Assembly (NCBI RefSeq): GCF_023701525.1
Contig: NZ_JAMQAW010000091.1
Location: forward strand, 1-64,000
Length of the DNA: 64,000 bases
Reading direction: 5' to 3'
Source: Streptomyces albipurpureus
GTDB taxonomy: Bacteria > Actinomycetota > Actinomycetes > Streptomycetales > Streptomycetaceae
Shown here piece by piece: positions 52,897 through 61,779 of this stretch. Under the pieces are notes generated by a model. The model did no database searches. It was not told the DNA's origin and worked only from the letters and a program-made list of their open reading frames with translations. Both the position numbers and the translations under genes were made by a program. Numbering within the stretch: position 1 is the first letter of the stretch; every line of letters starts with the position of its first letter.

Positions 52897-53952
52897 CTAC
52901 TGGGGTGTGCGGTATCCGGTCGTCAGTTGGCGACCGGTCCTGCGCCACTTGGGTTCCTTGTCGAGGGTCTTCGAGGTGATCGTGCGCAGCCGCCGGATCA
53001 CCGCGCCGTAGGCGGAGCTGGCGTTGCTGGAGACATGTGATCCGGGCGGGGCGTCCATGAAGGGCATGAACTTGTCCGGGAAGCCCGGCATGGTGCAGCC
53101 GATGCAGATGCCCCCGACATTGGGACAGCCCCCGACACCGTTGATCCAGCCGCGTTTGGTGACATTGCACTTGACCACCGGGCCCCAGCAGCCGAGGCGC
53201 ACCAGGCATTCCGGGGTGCCGTACTCGGAGGCGAACTGGCCCTGCTCGTAGTAGCCGCCGCGGTCGCAGCCCTCATGGACCGTGGCCCCGAACAGCCAGG
53301 TGGGGCGCAGCTGCTCGTCGAGCGGGATCATCGGCGCGGAGCCGGCTAGCTGGTACAGCAGATAGGTGAGCGTCTCCGCGAAGTTGTCCGGTTGGATCGG
53401 ACACCCCGGTACGCACACGATCGGCAGGCCGGCCTTGGACTTCCAGTCCCAGCCGAGGTAGTCGGGGACGCCCATTGCTCCGGTGGGGTTGCCGGCCATG
53501 GCGTGGATGCCGCCGTAGGTGGCGCAGGTGCCGATCGCGACGACGGCGGTCGCCTTGGGCGCGAGTCGATCGAGCCACTCACTGGTGGTGATGGGCTGGC
53601 CGGTCTCAGGGTCGTCGCCGAATCCGCACCAGTAACCCTCGTTCTTGATCTGCTCATTGGGGATCGAGCCCTCGACGACCAGGACGAACGGTTCGATCTC
53701 GCCGCGTTCCGCCTTGAAGAACCACTCGATGAAGTTGTCCGCTCCCTGGACCGGGCCGCACTCGTAGTCGATCAGCGGCCAGTGCACGGCGACCTTCGGT
53801 AGGCCCGGCAGCGCTCCGGTCACGATCTCCTCGATGCTCGGCTGCATGGCGGCGGTCAGGGCGACCGAGTCGCCGTCGCAGCTGAGGCCCGCGTTGATCC
53901 AGAGGATGTGCACCACATCGGTCTCGGTGGCGCTGGTGGCTGTCCCGCTCAT
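52897..53952 (-). CDS. hhyS: [NiFe]-hydrogenase small subunit, group 1h
   Basis: 351 aa, carrying three iron-sulfur clusters. The proximal site opens LSCDGDS: the usual CxxC is CxxD, a known mark of group 1h enzymes. Other cluster ligands lie in GTCATYGGIHA, VCVPGCPIQPDN, the CDRGG region, LVRLGCWGPVVKCN and GGICIGCTMPGFPDKFMPFM. There is no Tat signal, so the enzyme is cytoplasmic or attached to the inner face of the membrane. ATG at 53952 has ggagg upstream. It is the first gene of the hydrogenase operon. Confidence 0.96.
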   Translation of the reverse strand: MSGTATSATETDVVHILWINAGLSCDGDSVALTAAMQPSIEEIVTGALPGLPKVAVHWPLIDYECGPVQGADNFIEWFFKAERGEIEPFVLVVEGSIPNEQIKNEGYWCGFGDDPETGQPITTSEWLDRLAPKATAVVAIGTCATYGGIHAMAGNPTGAMGVPDYLGWDWKSKAGLPIVCVPGCPIQPDNFAETLTYLLYQLAGSAPMIPLDEQLRPTWLFGATVHEGCDRGGYYEQGQFASEYGTPECLVRLGCWGPVVKCNVTKRGWINGVGGCPNVGGICIGCTMPGFPDKFMPFMDAPPGSHVSSNASSAYGAVIRRLRTITSKTLDKEPKWRRTGRQLTTGYRTPQ

Positions 53953-54538
53953 GAGGCTTCCTCCCTAAAAAGGGACAAATCATCCGAGAATGCTCACTAA
54001 GGTCATAGCATCTGGTGATGCGTGATGCCGGTCGGTGGAGCCGATGCGGTCGCCCGGAAAGCCGCACCTCGACCGGCGGACGGTCCAGCCGTCAACCGCC
54101 GTCCGGCCCGCCCGCCCCGTGGCCGTGCGGGTCGCCTCCCGTCGGTGCGGGCCGGTGCCCCGCCCCTCGGCCCGAACCGCTCCGTTCCGTGGTTTCGCGG
54201 GTGCGCTGCGAGAGGCGGGCTCGGGGTTCACGGAACCCGGCGGGAGGCTGGGCCGGTGGAGTTGCGGCCGGCGGGCGGGCTGGGTCGATCCGGGCGTTCG
54301 GCGGGCCTGCGGCTCCGGAAACGACTCCCGCGGGCGCGGAACCCGGTGAGGGCGCGGGTGGGCGAGCGCCTCGCTGGCCGGCCGGGCGGGTGCCGCGGCC
54401 CGGATCCAGCCTGCCGGTCGGCCGCTCCGAGGTGTGCATCTGGCGGGAATCGCCAGGCGTGCTAGTCTTCTTAAGTTGCAGTTGTGGTTCCCATGTATTT
54501 CGAGTGCATCGGCGGTTACATATCCGTCGAGGCACTTT
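53953..54538. other. Gene-free region upstream of hhyS and cspA
   Basis: This holds the divergent promoters of the hydrogenase operon (near 53953-54020, AT-richer) and the cold-shock gene. The middle, 54050-54440, is very GC-rich. It shows overlapping open frames on both strands with no codon bias for one of them and no protein family match that I can see. I regard it as noncoding. Confidence 0.5.
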
Positions 54539-54544
54539 TATAAT
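54539..54544 (+). promoter_or_regulatory. Consensus -10 box of the cold-shock gene
   Basis: tataat is a perfect -10 element in an unusually AT-rich stretch, 90 bases before the cspA start codon. The -35 region 17 bases upstream (ttacat) is weak. It implies a leader of about 80 bases, typical for cold-shock mRNAs that control their own stability. Confidence 0.55.
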
Positions 54545-54633
54545 TCCGGTGCTCTCCGGACGGGGCAATCATTGCGGCGACGCCGGGTTCCGCACAGTGT
54601 GGAATCCCGAGCATGCCCCAAGGAGATTTTGTT

Positions 54634-54837
54634 ATGGCTACTGGCACCGTGAAGTGGTTCAACGCGGAAAAGGGTTTCGGATTCATCGAGCAGGAGGGTG
54701 GCGGCCCCGACGTCTTCGCCCACTACTCGAACATCGCCACCCAGGGCTTCCGTGAGCTTCAGGAAGGCCAGAAGGTGAACTTCGACGTCACCCAGGGCCA
54801 GAAGGGCCCGCAGGCGGAGAACATCGTTCCCGCCTAA
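54634..54837 (+). CDS. Cold-shock protein, CspA family
   Basis: 67 aa single OB-fold that binds single-stranded RNA and DNA and melts RNA structure in the cold. RNP1 (KGFGFIEQ) and RNP2 (DVFAHYS) are both present, after the opening [16 protein letters not shown] at 54634 has aaggag 8 bases upstream. It follows a long leader and precedes a DEAD-box helicase gene. Streptomyces coelicolor has the same pair (SCO3731/SCO3732, as I recall). Confidence 0.97.
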   Translation: MATGTVKWFNAEKGFGFIEQEGGGPDVFAHYSNIATQGFRELQEGQKVNFDVTQGQKGPQAENIVPA

Positions 54838-54858
54838 GCTTTACAGCGTATGACGGCT

Positions 54859-54885
54859 GGGGCCCGCACCCGAGGTGCGGGCCCC
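54859..54885 (+). terminator. 12-bp hairpin after the cold-shock gene
   Basis: ggggcccgcacc (54859-54870) is exactly complementary to 54874-54885 with a three-base loop. It lies 21 bp past the stop codon. Read-through to the helicase gene is still possible. Confidence 0.85.
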
Positions 54886-55095
54886 GGTTCGTTGCCGTTC
54901 ATGGGTGTGTCCAGTGCGGGGCCGGGGCTTCGAGGCACGCGCACTCCATGAGTTCCTGACATTCCGCTGCCCGGTGGCGACTCCTCGGCACCAGCACGGC
55001 CAATGTCTTCAGCAATAGCGGCTCGTCTCTGCGATCCATTCGGTTTCTTTGCACCGGGGATTCCTCGATACGCGCCATATCGGGGAAAGGTCTCC

Positions 55096-56622
55096 ATGCA
55101 GCGCCCATATCGATCGAATCGCTCCTCACCTTCTCGCACGCGTGACGCCGCGAGCTCCAACCGGGGCGGCAACCCCCGCTCGCAAGGCCAGGGTGGCTCC
55201 GCCAACCGCTCCCGTCCGCGTCCCGCGCCGAAGCAGGACTTCCAGCTCCCCACCACCATCACCCCCGCGCTCCCCGCGGTTGCGGCCTTCGACGCACTCG
55301 ACCTTCCGGGTCCGCTGCTGAAGACGCTCACGACCCTGGGTGTGACCGAGCCCTTCCCCATCCAGGCCGCCACCCTGCCCAACGCTCTCGCTGGCCGGGA
55401 CGTGCTGGGCCGCGGGCGCACCGGCTCGGGCAAGACCCTCGCTTTCGGGCTGGCGCTGCTCGCTCGTACCGTCGGACGGAGCGCCACCGCCCGGCAGCCG
55501 CTGGCCATGGTCCTCGTTCCCACGCGTGAACTCGCCCAGCAGGTCACCGACGCGCTCACCCCGTACGCCCGCTCACTCGAACTGCGGATGACCACCCTTG
55601 TCGGCGGCTTGTCGATCGGTAAGCAGGCCGCCGCCCTCCGCGCCGGAGTCGAGGTGGTGGTTGCCACCCCAGGTCGGCTGAACGATCTGATCGAGCGGGG
55701 CGACTGCCGGCTTGACCGGGTGCGCATCACCGTCCTGGACGAAGCCGACCAGATGGCCGACATGGGCTTTATGCCCCAGGTCACCCGGCTGCTCGACCAG
55801 GTCGGCCCCGACGGACAGCGCATGTTCTTCTCCGCCACTCTGGACCGCAGCATCGACGCCCTGGTCCGTCGCTACCTCCATGACCCGGTGGTCCACTCGG
55901 TCGACCCCTCCGTCGGAGCGGTGACCACGATGGAGCACCATCTGCTCCATGTGCACGCGGCGGACAAGCACACCGTCGCGACCGAGATCGCGGCCCGTGA
56001 CGGCCGAGTGATCATGTTCCTCGACACCAAGCGTTCGGTGGACAAGTTCACCAAGCACCTGCTGAGCGTCGGCGTACACGCAGCGGCGCTGCACGGCGGC
56101 AGGTCCCAGCCGCAGCGCACCCGCACCCTGGCCCAGTTCAAGGCCGGTGAGGTCACGGTGCTGGTGGCGACCAACGTCGCGGCTCGCGGTATCCATGTGG
56201 ACGATCTTGACCTGGTGGTCAATGTCGACCCTCCCGCGGACCACAAGGACTATCTGCACCGTGGCGGGCGCACTGCGCGGGCCGGCGAGTCCGGCCGTGT
56301 GGTCACCCTGGTCACACCCGACCAGCGTCGCGAGATGACCCGGCTGATGGCCGACGCCGACATCTCACCCCACACCGCCCAGGTGCGCTCGGGCGAGGCG
56401 GAGCTCACCCGTATCACCGCGGCGCAGGCCCCGTCCGGTGTCCCCATCAACAAGGGCACGCCGGCCGCTCAGCGCCCCAAGACCGGCAGCGCCCCCTTCC
56501 GGGGCCGCGGTACGCGTCCGGGTCAGCCGACTGCTCGCTCGGGTGGTGCGACCCGTAGGTCCGCCGAGTCCCGTCGGACGGCCGAGGCCCGTAAGGCGGC
56601 GCGGGTGCGCCGTAGCGCCTAG
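55096..56622 (+). CDS. DEAD-box RNA helicase
   Basis: 508 aa. It unwinds RNA with ATP, probably helping ribosome assembly or mRNA decay in the cold. Motifs in order: Q-motif region EPFPIQAATLPNAL, motif I GRTGSGKT, PTRELAQQ, TPGRLNDL, motif II DEAD, FSATLDR, then MFLDTKRSVDKF, ARGIHVDDLDLVVN and motif VI HRGGRTARAG. Basic Arg/Ser/Gly tails at both ends likely bind RNA. ATG at 55096 (MQRPYRSN) has ggaaagg upstream; the longer frame is not supported. Its place behind the cold-shock gene suggests joint cold induction. Confidence 0.95.
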   Translation: MQRPYRSNRSSPSRTRDAASSNRGGNPRSQGQGGSANRSRPRPAPKQDFQLPTTITPALPAVAAFDALDLPGPLLKTLTTLGVTEPFPIQAATLPNALAGRDVLGRGRTGSGKTLAFGLALLARTVGRSATARQPLAMVLVPTRELAQQVTDALTPYARSLELRMTTLVGGLSIGKQAAALRAGVEVVVATPGRLNDLIERGDCRLDRVRITVLDEADQMADMGFMPQVTRLLDQVGPDGQRMFFSATLDRSIDALVRRYLHDPVVHSVDPSVGAVTTMEHHLLHVHAADKHTVATEIAARDGRVIMFLDTKRSVDKFTKHLLSVGVHAAALHGGRSQPQRTRTLAQFKAGEVTVLVATNVAARGIHVDDLDLVVNVDPPADHKDYLHRGGRTARAGESGRVVTLVTPDQRREMTRLMADADISPHTAQVRSGEAELTRITAAQAPSGVPINKGTPAAQRPKTGSAPFRGRGTRPGQPTARSGGATRRSAESRRTAEARKAARVRRSA

Positions 56623-56777
56623 GCCGGCAGGGGAGTAGTGCGCACACCGGGTCCGCGCGCTGTTTTCCTGCCAGCAAGGAACACGGCGGGCACTGCTTGC
56701 CGCAGGTGGGCACAGCGGCCCCTGAATTCGCAGGCGCAAGCCTCGGGGCAAGCGGCTTGACGGCAGTGGAACGTAGG

Positions 56778-56810
56778 GAAGAGCGGTCACCTCGTTGGTG
56801 GCCGCTCTTC
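56778..56810 (+). terminator. 14-bp hairpin after the helicase gene
   Basis: gaagagcggtcacc (56778-56791) pairs with 56797-56810 with one G-T pair. It lies 156 bp past the helicase stop and before the convergent SDR gene. The rest of the gap 56623-56966 shows no gene I can support. Confidence 0.75.
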
Positions 56811-56966
56811 GCTATGTCGGTGTGTGCATCGAGCGCCCGGCGTGTTGGCGTTGCGTCGGCCCATGACGCGGGCCGTGGCGTCGGACGCTCGTACCGCGCA
56901 GACCTGCGAACACCGCCCCGACCGGTCCTTTGGCCGCGAGAGAGGGCCGTTGCGGTGTCGACCGGG

Positions 56967-57845
56967 TCAGGCGGGGCCCTCGGCGTACTCCACACCGGCC
57001 GTTCGCTGGTGTCCGGGCGCAGCGGCGCGCTGGGCGAGGGCGTCGAAGGCCCGGTCCGGCAGGAGACGGCGTAGGAAGAGCATCGGCTTGGCGCCGGCCC
57101 CCGCGGCATAGCGGATCTTGGGCCGCTGTGCGGTGGCGGCCTTGGCGATGACATCAGCGATCACTGAGGGTGGGGACAGGCGCTTGGCCGTGGCCCTGGA
57201 GGTGAAGGTGTCGGCGAGCGCGTTGGCGCGGGCGGCATAAGGGCCGCTGCCGGAGACCCTGCGAAGGCTGTCGGCCGCGATGCCGCCCCATTCGGTGCTG
57301 ATGCCACCCGGTTCGATGATGACGACATCGATGCCGAAGGGCTTCACCTCCGTGCGCAGCGCGTCGCTGAAGCCCTCCACCGCGAACTTGGTGCCGTGGT
57401 ACCACGCCCCGAACGGGGTGTAGATCTTGCCGCCCATCGAGGTGACATTGATGATCCGTCCCGCACCCTGGCGGCGCATATGGGGCAGTGTGAGCTGAGT
57501 GAGGCGGGCGAGCCCGAAGACATTCACCTCGAACTGGCGGCGGCCCTCCTCAAGGGGTACTTCCTCCACCGCGCCGTAGGAGCCGTATCCGGCGTTGTTG
57601 ACGAGCACGTCGATCCGTCCCGCATCGGCGATGACCTTGCCGATCGCCTGCTGTACGGATGCCTCGTCGGTGACGTCAACGCCGAGGACATGGATGCCTC
57701 GTCTGGCGAGGGGCTCCATGCGTTCGACCCTTCGGGCCAGGGCGTACACCGAAAAGCCGAGCTCCTGCAATCTGCGTGTGGTGGCTTCGCCGATGCCGGA
57801 TGAGGCGCCGGTGACCAGGGCGACCTTTTGGAAGACATCAGTCAT
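56967..57845 (-). CDS. Short-chain dehydrogenase/reductase
   Basis: 292 aa NAD(P)-dependent oxidoreductase. It has the cofactor loop VTGASSGIG, NNAGYGSYG, and a catalytic triad with Ser in INVTSMGGK and YHGTK. An extended C-terminal part ends in ALAQRAAAPGH. The classical-plus-extension form is common among Streptomyces SDRs that act on steroids, lipids or quinones, but the substrate is unknown. ATG at 57845 is chosen because the Rossmann fold starts right after it. Confidence 0.95.
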   Translation of the reverse strand: MTDVFQKVALVTGASSGIGEATTRRLQELGFSVYALARRVERMEPLARRGIHVLGVDVTDEASVQQAIGKVIADAGRIDVLVNNAGYGSYGAVEEVPLEEGRRQFEVNVFGLARLTQLTLPHMRRQGAGRIINVTSMGGKIYTPFGAWYHGTKFAVEGFSDALRTEVKPFGIDVVIIEPGGISTEWGGIAADSLRRVSGSGPYAARANALADTFTSRATAKRLSPPSVIADVIAKAATAQRPKIRYAAGAGAKPMLFLRRLLPDRAFDALAQRAAAPGHQRTAGVEYAEGPA

Positions 57846-58011
57846 TTCGATACGGCCTTTCGCCTCGATAACTCTGCCCCTTCTCAGCCTGCGGTAGCCG
57901 GCAGAGGTCTGCAAACAGGGGCGAAGCGCGGGGGGAGTGGGCCTCGGCGGGCGGGGTGCGGGGCGGTGGTCCCCCGGAGGGCGCACGGGTGTCCGGGCTA
58001 CGCCGTTGTGC

Positions 58012-58051
58012 GACTACCGCCCGGTGGCGATGTCGACGCCGGGCGGTAGTC
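58012..58051. other. 13-bp inverted repeat in the SDR / M20 peptidase gap
   Basis: gactaccgcccgg (58012-58024) is exactly complementary to 58039-58051 around a 14-base spacer. It sits 166 bp upstream of the SDR start and could be an operator for the SDR gene or a second terminator of the M20 peptidase transcript. Confidence 0.5.
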
Positions 58052-58094
58052 ACTGGTGGGACGGCGGGGACCTGGCCTTCCGGGGCAGCTCGCC

Positions 58095-58147
58095 GGGGTC
58101 GGTCGGTGGCACGGCTTGTGTCGCAGGGGTCGGTCGGTGGCACGGCT
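58095..58147. repeat. 31-bp direct repeat
   Basis: The 22-bp core beginning ggggtcggtcggtggcacgg occurs at 58095-58116 and 58126-58147, a period of 31. A diverged third copy follows from about 58157. It lies in the noncoding gap 57846-58316. Confidence 0.75.
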
Positions 58148-58239
58148 GGCGTTGCCGGGGTGGGTCGGCTGCGGTGTCGCCACTCCAGAGATCGGGCGCA
58201 GAGCCCAGCGCACCAGTTGCCAGGGCAGTCGCCAGGACT

Positions 58240-58265
58240 CTCTGCCGTCCCCGGAGACGGCAGAG
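58240..58265 (-). terminator. 10-bp hairpin after the M20 peptidase gene
   Basis: ctctgccgtc (58240-58249) and gacggcagag (58256-58265) are exact complements with a six-base loop, about 50 bp past the peptidase stop in the direction of transcription. Confidence 0.75.
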
Positions 58266-58316
58266 GTCGGTTCTCCACGCCACTCTCCGCGCCGTACGAC
58301 GATGGACCGGCGGCGC

Positions 58317-59432
58317 TCAGCCGCGCGCTGCGGCGATCAACTCGGCGAGGAGGGTTGCCCGAACCGGCAGCTCATCGATCACCAGGTGCTCGTCGTCCGC
58401 GTGCGCTCCACCTCCGACAGCCCCTAGGCCGTCCAATGTCGGGCAGCCGGCACCCGCGGTGAGATTGCCGTCGGACGCGCCCCCGACCGCGGCCTCCCGC
58501 AGGGGCGCCATGCCGAGGCGGGCCGCGACCTTCTGGGCCAGTGTGAACAGCTCTGCCGATGAGTGCCGCTCCAGCGGTGGCCGGCTGGCTCCGCCAGCGA
58601 TGGTGAGCCGGGCACCCGGTGTGCGCACAGGGAGCCCACGGAGCAACGCGTCGACCTGTCGTTGGGCCGCCGCGCTGGCTGCCCGAACGTCCACACAGAT
58701 ACTCGCGTGGGCGGGCACGGTGTTGCGGGAGCTTCCCGCCGAGACGAGGGTCGGGGTGATGGTGGTGGCTTCGGGACCGAACGGAGCGGACCGGCCTTCG
58801 TTCACCTGTGCCCCCAACGCACTGATGGCGAGGATCTGATGGGCCGCCTCCACGGCCGCGTTGACACCCTTCTCCGGGTTGAGGCCGGAGTGGGCCGCCT
58901 TGCCCGTTACGGCGATCTCATATCGGGACACCCCCTTGCGGGCCACCTTCAGCGCACCGCCGTCGGCTGAGGCCTCCAGGACGAATGCGGCCGCACACCC
59001 TCCTACCGACTCCAAGATCAGCTCCCGCGAGGTGGGTGAGCCGACCTCCTCGTCCCCGGTGACCAGCACGGCGATACCGTCGAGCGAAGGCAGGCTCGCC
59101 AGGGCATGGAACATCTGGACCAGCCCGCCCTTCATATCGAAGACGCCCGGTCCGCGCGCGATCCCGTTCTCGATCGACCAAGGGTGCGTGGCCAGGGTGC
59201 CGATCGGCCACACCGTGTCGTGATGGCCGAGCAGTAACACGCGGGGGGTTCCGAAGCTCCACCGCAGATGGGTGACGTCGTCGACGACCAGAGTCTCCGG
59301 TACGGCGTCCAGCAGCCTGCTGCCTTGGGCCGCGACCGCGGCGGCGCTCCGCGCAACGGCTTGATGATCGGCCGAGAACGACTCGCACCGGACGAGTTCT
59401 TCGAGGTCTGCCAACATCTGGGTCAGGTTCAT
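58317..59432 (-). CDS. M20 family metallopeptidase (glutamate carboxypeptidase-like)
   Basis: 371 aa. Zinc-site motifs of the M20 family are present: LLLGHHDTVWP (first histidine), GPGVFDMKGG (bridging Asp), VTGDEEVGSP (general-base Glu-Glu pair). The family also has a dimerisation domain insert (AHSGLNPEKGVNAAVEAAHQ) and a last zinc ligand near GGGAHADDEHLV. It has no signal peptide, so it acts inside the cell on small peptides or N-acyl amino acids. ATG at 59432 is chosen; a longer frame upstream has no homology. Confidence 0.94.
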   Translation of the reverse strand: MNLTQMLADLEELVRCESFSADHQAVARSAAAVAAQGSRLLDAVPETLVVDDVTHLRWSFGTPRVLLLGHHDTVWPIGTLATHPWSIENGIARGPGVFDMKGGLVQMFHALASLPSLDGIAVLVTGDEEVGSPTSRELILESVGGCAAAFVLEASADGGALKVARKGVSRYEIAVTGKAAHSGLNPEKGVNAAVEAAHQILAISALGAQVNEGRSAPFGPEATTITPTLVSAGSSRNTVPAHASICVDVRAASAAAQRQVDALLRGLPVRTPGARLTIAGGASRPPLERHSSAELFTLAQKVAARLGMAPLREAAVGGASDGNLTAGAGCPTLDGLGAVGGGAHADDEHLVIDELPVRATLLAELIAAARG

Positions 59433-59599
59433 AGGGCCCTCTCTGCGCTGTCCGGTGCTTGGTTGCACCTGGACGGTAGGTCCTTCCACGCTGTCGGCGG
59501 CGGACGCCGACATTCGAGACGCTGGGCCACAGCCTCTCCAAAACCTGCACGACACAAGGCAATTGCTGGGAATCATCGCGAAGTTCTCCACCGGGGAGC

Positions 59600-59790
59600 T
59601 ACGATGCCTCTGCTCCGGCTTCACACCGGAGCCACAACTGAATGCGTGCACGACTGGGGAAAGCCGGTGGAAGTCCGGCGCTGACCTGCAACCGTGAGCG
59701 GCACCTGGGGTGTCGCAAGCCGGAGCGCCCAGCGTGTGTGTGCACTGCTTCCCACCGCCATGGTCTGCGGCGCGAAGCCCCGATTCCGGG
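59600..59790 (+). promoter_or_regulatory. Cobalamin riboswitch
   Basis: The core at 59656-59698 reads gggaaagccggtggaagtcc then ggcgctgacctgcaaccgtg, the B12-box region of cobalamin riboswitches. A GC-rich hairpin (ctccggcttcacaccggag, about 59613-59631) precedes it, and gtcgcaagccggagc follows as a closing region. Boundaries are approximate. It is read toward the DUF4430 gene, whose start is about 95 bases beyond the element. B12 would be expected to switch off that gene. Confidence 0.88.
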
Positions 59791-59885
59791 TGCACCGGCG
59801 ATGTCCGTCCATCCAGGAGCGGGCGGCTGCCGGAGCTGGGTCGTTGGGGTCGCGTTGTCGACCCCACCTTGGAAAGGCACCTATC

Positions 59886-60374
59886 GTGCGCCAGGCTCTC
59901 GCTCTCCGTGCTGCGACCGCAACCGCCGTTCTCGGCCTCACCCTCACCGTCGCACCGACCGCCCAAGCCACACCCGTCACGACCCACACCAACTCTCCCG
60001 TCCTCGTGAAGCTGACGGTCCAGGGACCCGAGGGGCGGCTGTTCAAGGGCCTTGTCATAACCAAGGGGCACGATGTCACCACCGCGACCGGTGGTACCCA
60101 CGCCTGTGACGGAACCAACGGCGGCCATTATCCGACCGCCGTGCCCACCCCTACCGCGGCCCTCGATGACGCCGCCAGAAAGCGGAACTTCACCTGGGAC
60201 GGCACCTGGTACTCGTCCTTCGACGACTTCTCGGTGGACAGCATCAAGGGCGTCAGCGGTGGGGCGTCCGCCTACTGGAACATATCGGTGAACGGCGTGT
60301 CCACCCCGGTGGGCGGCTGCCAGTTCCGGATCAAGACGGGGGACCAGGTCGCCTTCACCTGGACCACCTTCTAG
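59886..60374 (+). CDS. Secreted DUF4430 (transcobalamin-like C-terminal domain) protein
   Basis: 162 aa. A signal peptide (RQALALRAATATAVLGLTLT, cleaved near APTAQA) is followed by a small beta-rich domain: VKLTVQGPEGRLFKG, GGTHACDGTNGGHYP, then YWNISVNGVSTPVGGCQF and the closing KTGDQVAFTWTTF. This matches DUF4430, related to the C-terminal domain of B12-binding transcobalamins. Two cysteines could form a disulfide. GTG at 59886 has ggaaagg upstream. With a B12 riboswitch in front, a role in scavenging cobalamin or cobinamide outside the cell is likely, though binding is not shown by sequence alone. Confidence 0.85.
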   Translation: MRQALALRAATATAVLGLTLTVAPTAQATPVTTHTNSPVLVKLTVQGPEGRLFKGLVITKGHDVTTATGGTHACDGTNGGHYPTAVPTPTAALDDAARKRNFTWDGTWYSSFDDFSVDSIKGVSGGASAYWNISVNGVSTPVGGCQFRIKTGDQVAFTWTTF

Positions 60375-60441
60375 TCTCTTCTCCGGGCCGGTCGGCGACC
60401 ATTCTGCCGAGTAGCGGTCCCGGGGATCGGGGAGGGAATCG

Positions 60442-61230
60442 GTGGACTGGTCGGCCGGGCTGCTCGCGTTCACGGCCGGGCTGCTGATCTCGGTCGTGAC
60501 CGCTCCGGTCGGTGTCTCCGGGGCGGTGTTCCTTTTGCCCGTGCAACTGAGCGTGCTTCAGGTGCCGAGCCCTTCGGTGACACCAACGAACCTGCTGTTC
60601 AACGTGGTCGCCGGCCCAGGCGCCCTGCTGCGCTACCGGCGCAGAGGAGACCTGGGCGGCAGGCTCACCCGGCTACTGGTCGCCGGCGCCGTACCCGGTG
60701 TCGTCCTGGGCGCGGTGATCCGGGTCTTCGCCATCCCCGGCCCCCGGGTCTTCCGCGTGCTCGTCGCCCTGCTCCTCCTGCCACTTGGCCTCTGGCTCTG
60801 GATTCGCACCCTGCGTCCCGCGACCGGCGCGATCAGGCCCGATCCAGGCCCCCGGTCCACCGTGCTGCTGGCCCTCACCGTGGGTACCGTAGGTGGGATC
60901 TACGGCATCGGGGGTGGTTCCCTGCTGGGCCCCATCCTGGCGGGCCGGGGTATGGCGATGGCACGGGTCGCCCCCGCCGCTCTGGCTTGCACGTTTGTCA
61001 CCTCCATCGTGGGCGCCACCACCTACGCCGTGCTCGCCCTCGTCGCACCGGGCCACAACATCGCCCCCGACTGGTTCCTGGGGTTGGTCTGCGGCCTGGG
61101 TGGACTGTGCGGGGGAGTGCTCGGGGCGCATCTTCAGCCGAGGCTGCCGGAGCGGGTACTCCGGCTCCTGCTGGGCACCCTGGCGATGGCGCTGGGCGCA
61201 CTGTACGCCGTGCAGGGCGCCGCCGGATGA
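60442..61230 (+). CDS. TauE/SafE family membrane transporter
   Basis: 262 aa with about eight membrane helices in two similar halves. The family repeat appears as SVVTAPVGVSGAVFLLPVQL and later GTVGGIYGIGGGSLLGPIL. Members move sulfite, sulfonates or other small anions, and some are tied to cobalt or B12. GTG at 60442 has ggagg 7 bases upstream. It follows the DUF4430 gene after 67 bp with no terminator seen, so it is probably under the same cobalamin riboswitch. Confidence 0.9.
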   Translation: MDWSAGLLAFTAGLLISVVTAPVGVSGAVFLLPVQLSVLQVPSPSVTPTNLLFNVVAGPGALLRYRRRGDLGGRLTRLLVAGAVPGVVLGAVIRVFAIPGPRVFRVLVALLLLPLGLWLWIRTLRPATGAIRPDPGPRSTVLLALTVGTVGGIYGIGGGSLLGPILAGRGMAMARVAPAALACTFVTSIVGATTYAVLALVAPGHNIAPDWFLGLVCGLGGLCGGVLGAHLQPRLPERVLRLLLGTLAMALGALYAVQGAAG

Positions 61231-61447
61231 CGCCGTGACCGCGATGGGGTCGGTCGGACGGTCCGCGCGGGTTCTGCCGCGTCGAGGACCGCAGCGAACC
61301 GGATTCAGTCCACTGCGGGGCGTCGGGCTTCTCAGCACACCCCATCCGCTGGTGCTGGTTGCCACCCTGGTGAATGTGGCGTGGTCTGCAAAGATACGCA
61401 TGGCGCAGTTTCCCCTGCCGTCCGTCCCCCCTTATGGCTGAGGTGTC

Positions 61448-61666
61448 ATGTCCATCGTTGTCATAGCCCTAGCGGTACTGATCCTCGTGGCCATCACCGT
61501 CCTGCTGGTCAAGTTGCAATCCTGGCGGCCCCTTCGTGGACGGCCCGGCCGCAACTGCCCCGAATGCGGTGGCCGTCGAACCACCACCGTCGAGCTTCCC
61601 GGCAGGCTCCACGGGATGCTCGAATGCCGTGCGTGCCACCGCGTCTGGCAACCCCCAACCTCCTGA
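61448..61666 (+). CDS. Small membrane protein with zinc ribbon
   Basis: 72 aa. One membrane helix (IVVIALAVLILVAITVLLV) is followed by a basic stretch and two CxxC knuckles (CPECGG and CRACHRVW), a zinc ribbon on one side of the membrane. It has a ribosome-binding-like gaggtg before the ATG. I do not know a function. It lies 217 bp after the TauE gene and before the effector-like gene, and need not belong to either. The gap 61231-61447 shows nothing else. Confidence 0.65.
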   Translation: MSIVVIALAVLILVAITVLLVKLQSWRPLRGRPGRNCPECGGRRTTTVELPGRLHGMLECRACHRVWQPPTS

Positions 61667-61779
61667 CCTCCAGCCCCGAAGAGCCCATCAACCCCACGGC
61701 TACCAATCGTCAGACGGGTAGGTTTCAAGGCCTCGGCGGGGGTAAGAGTTCGGCCACAACGTCATCATCTCTGGGGGGC

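Noticed and set aside
54022-54465. Open frames in the gap between hhyS and cspA
   Set aside because: Overlapping frames occur on both strands, composition is dominated by Arg/Gly/Pro/Ala and no ribosome-binding site fits. It is more likely GC-rich noncoding DNA.
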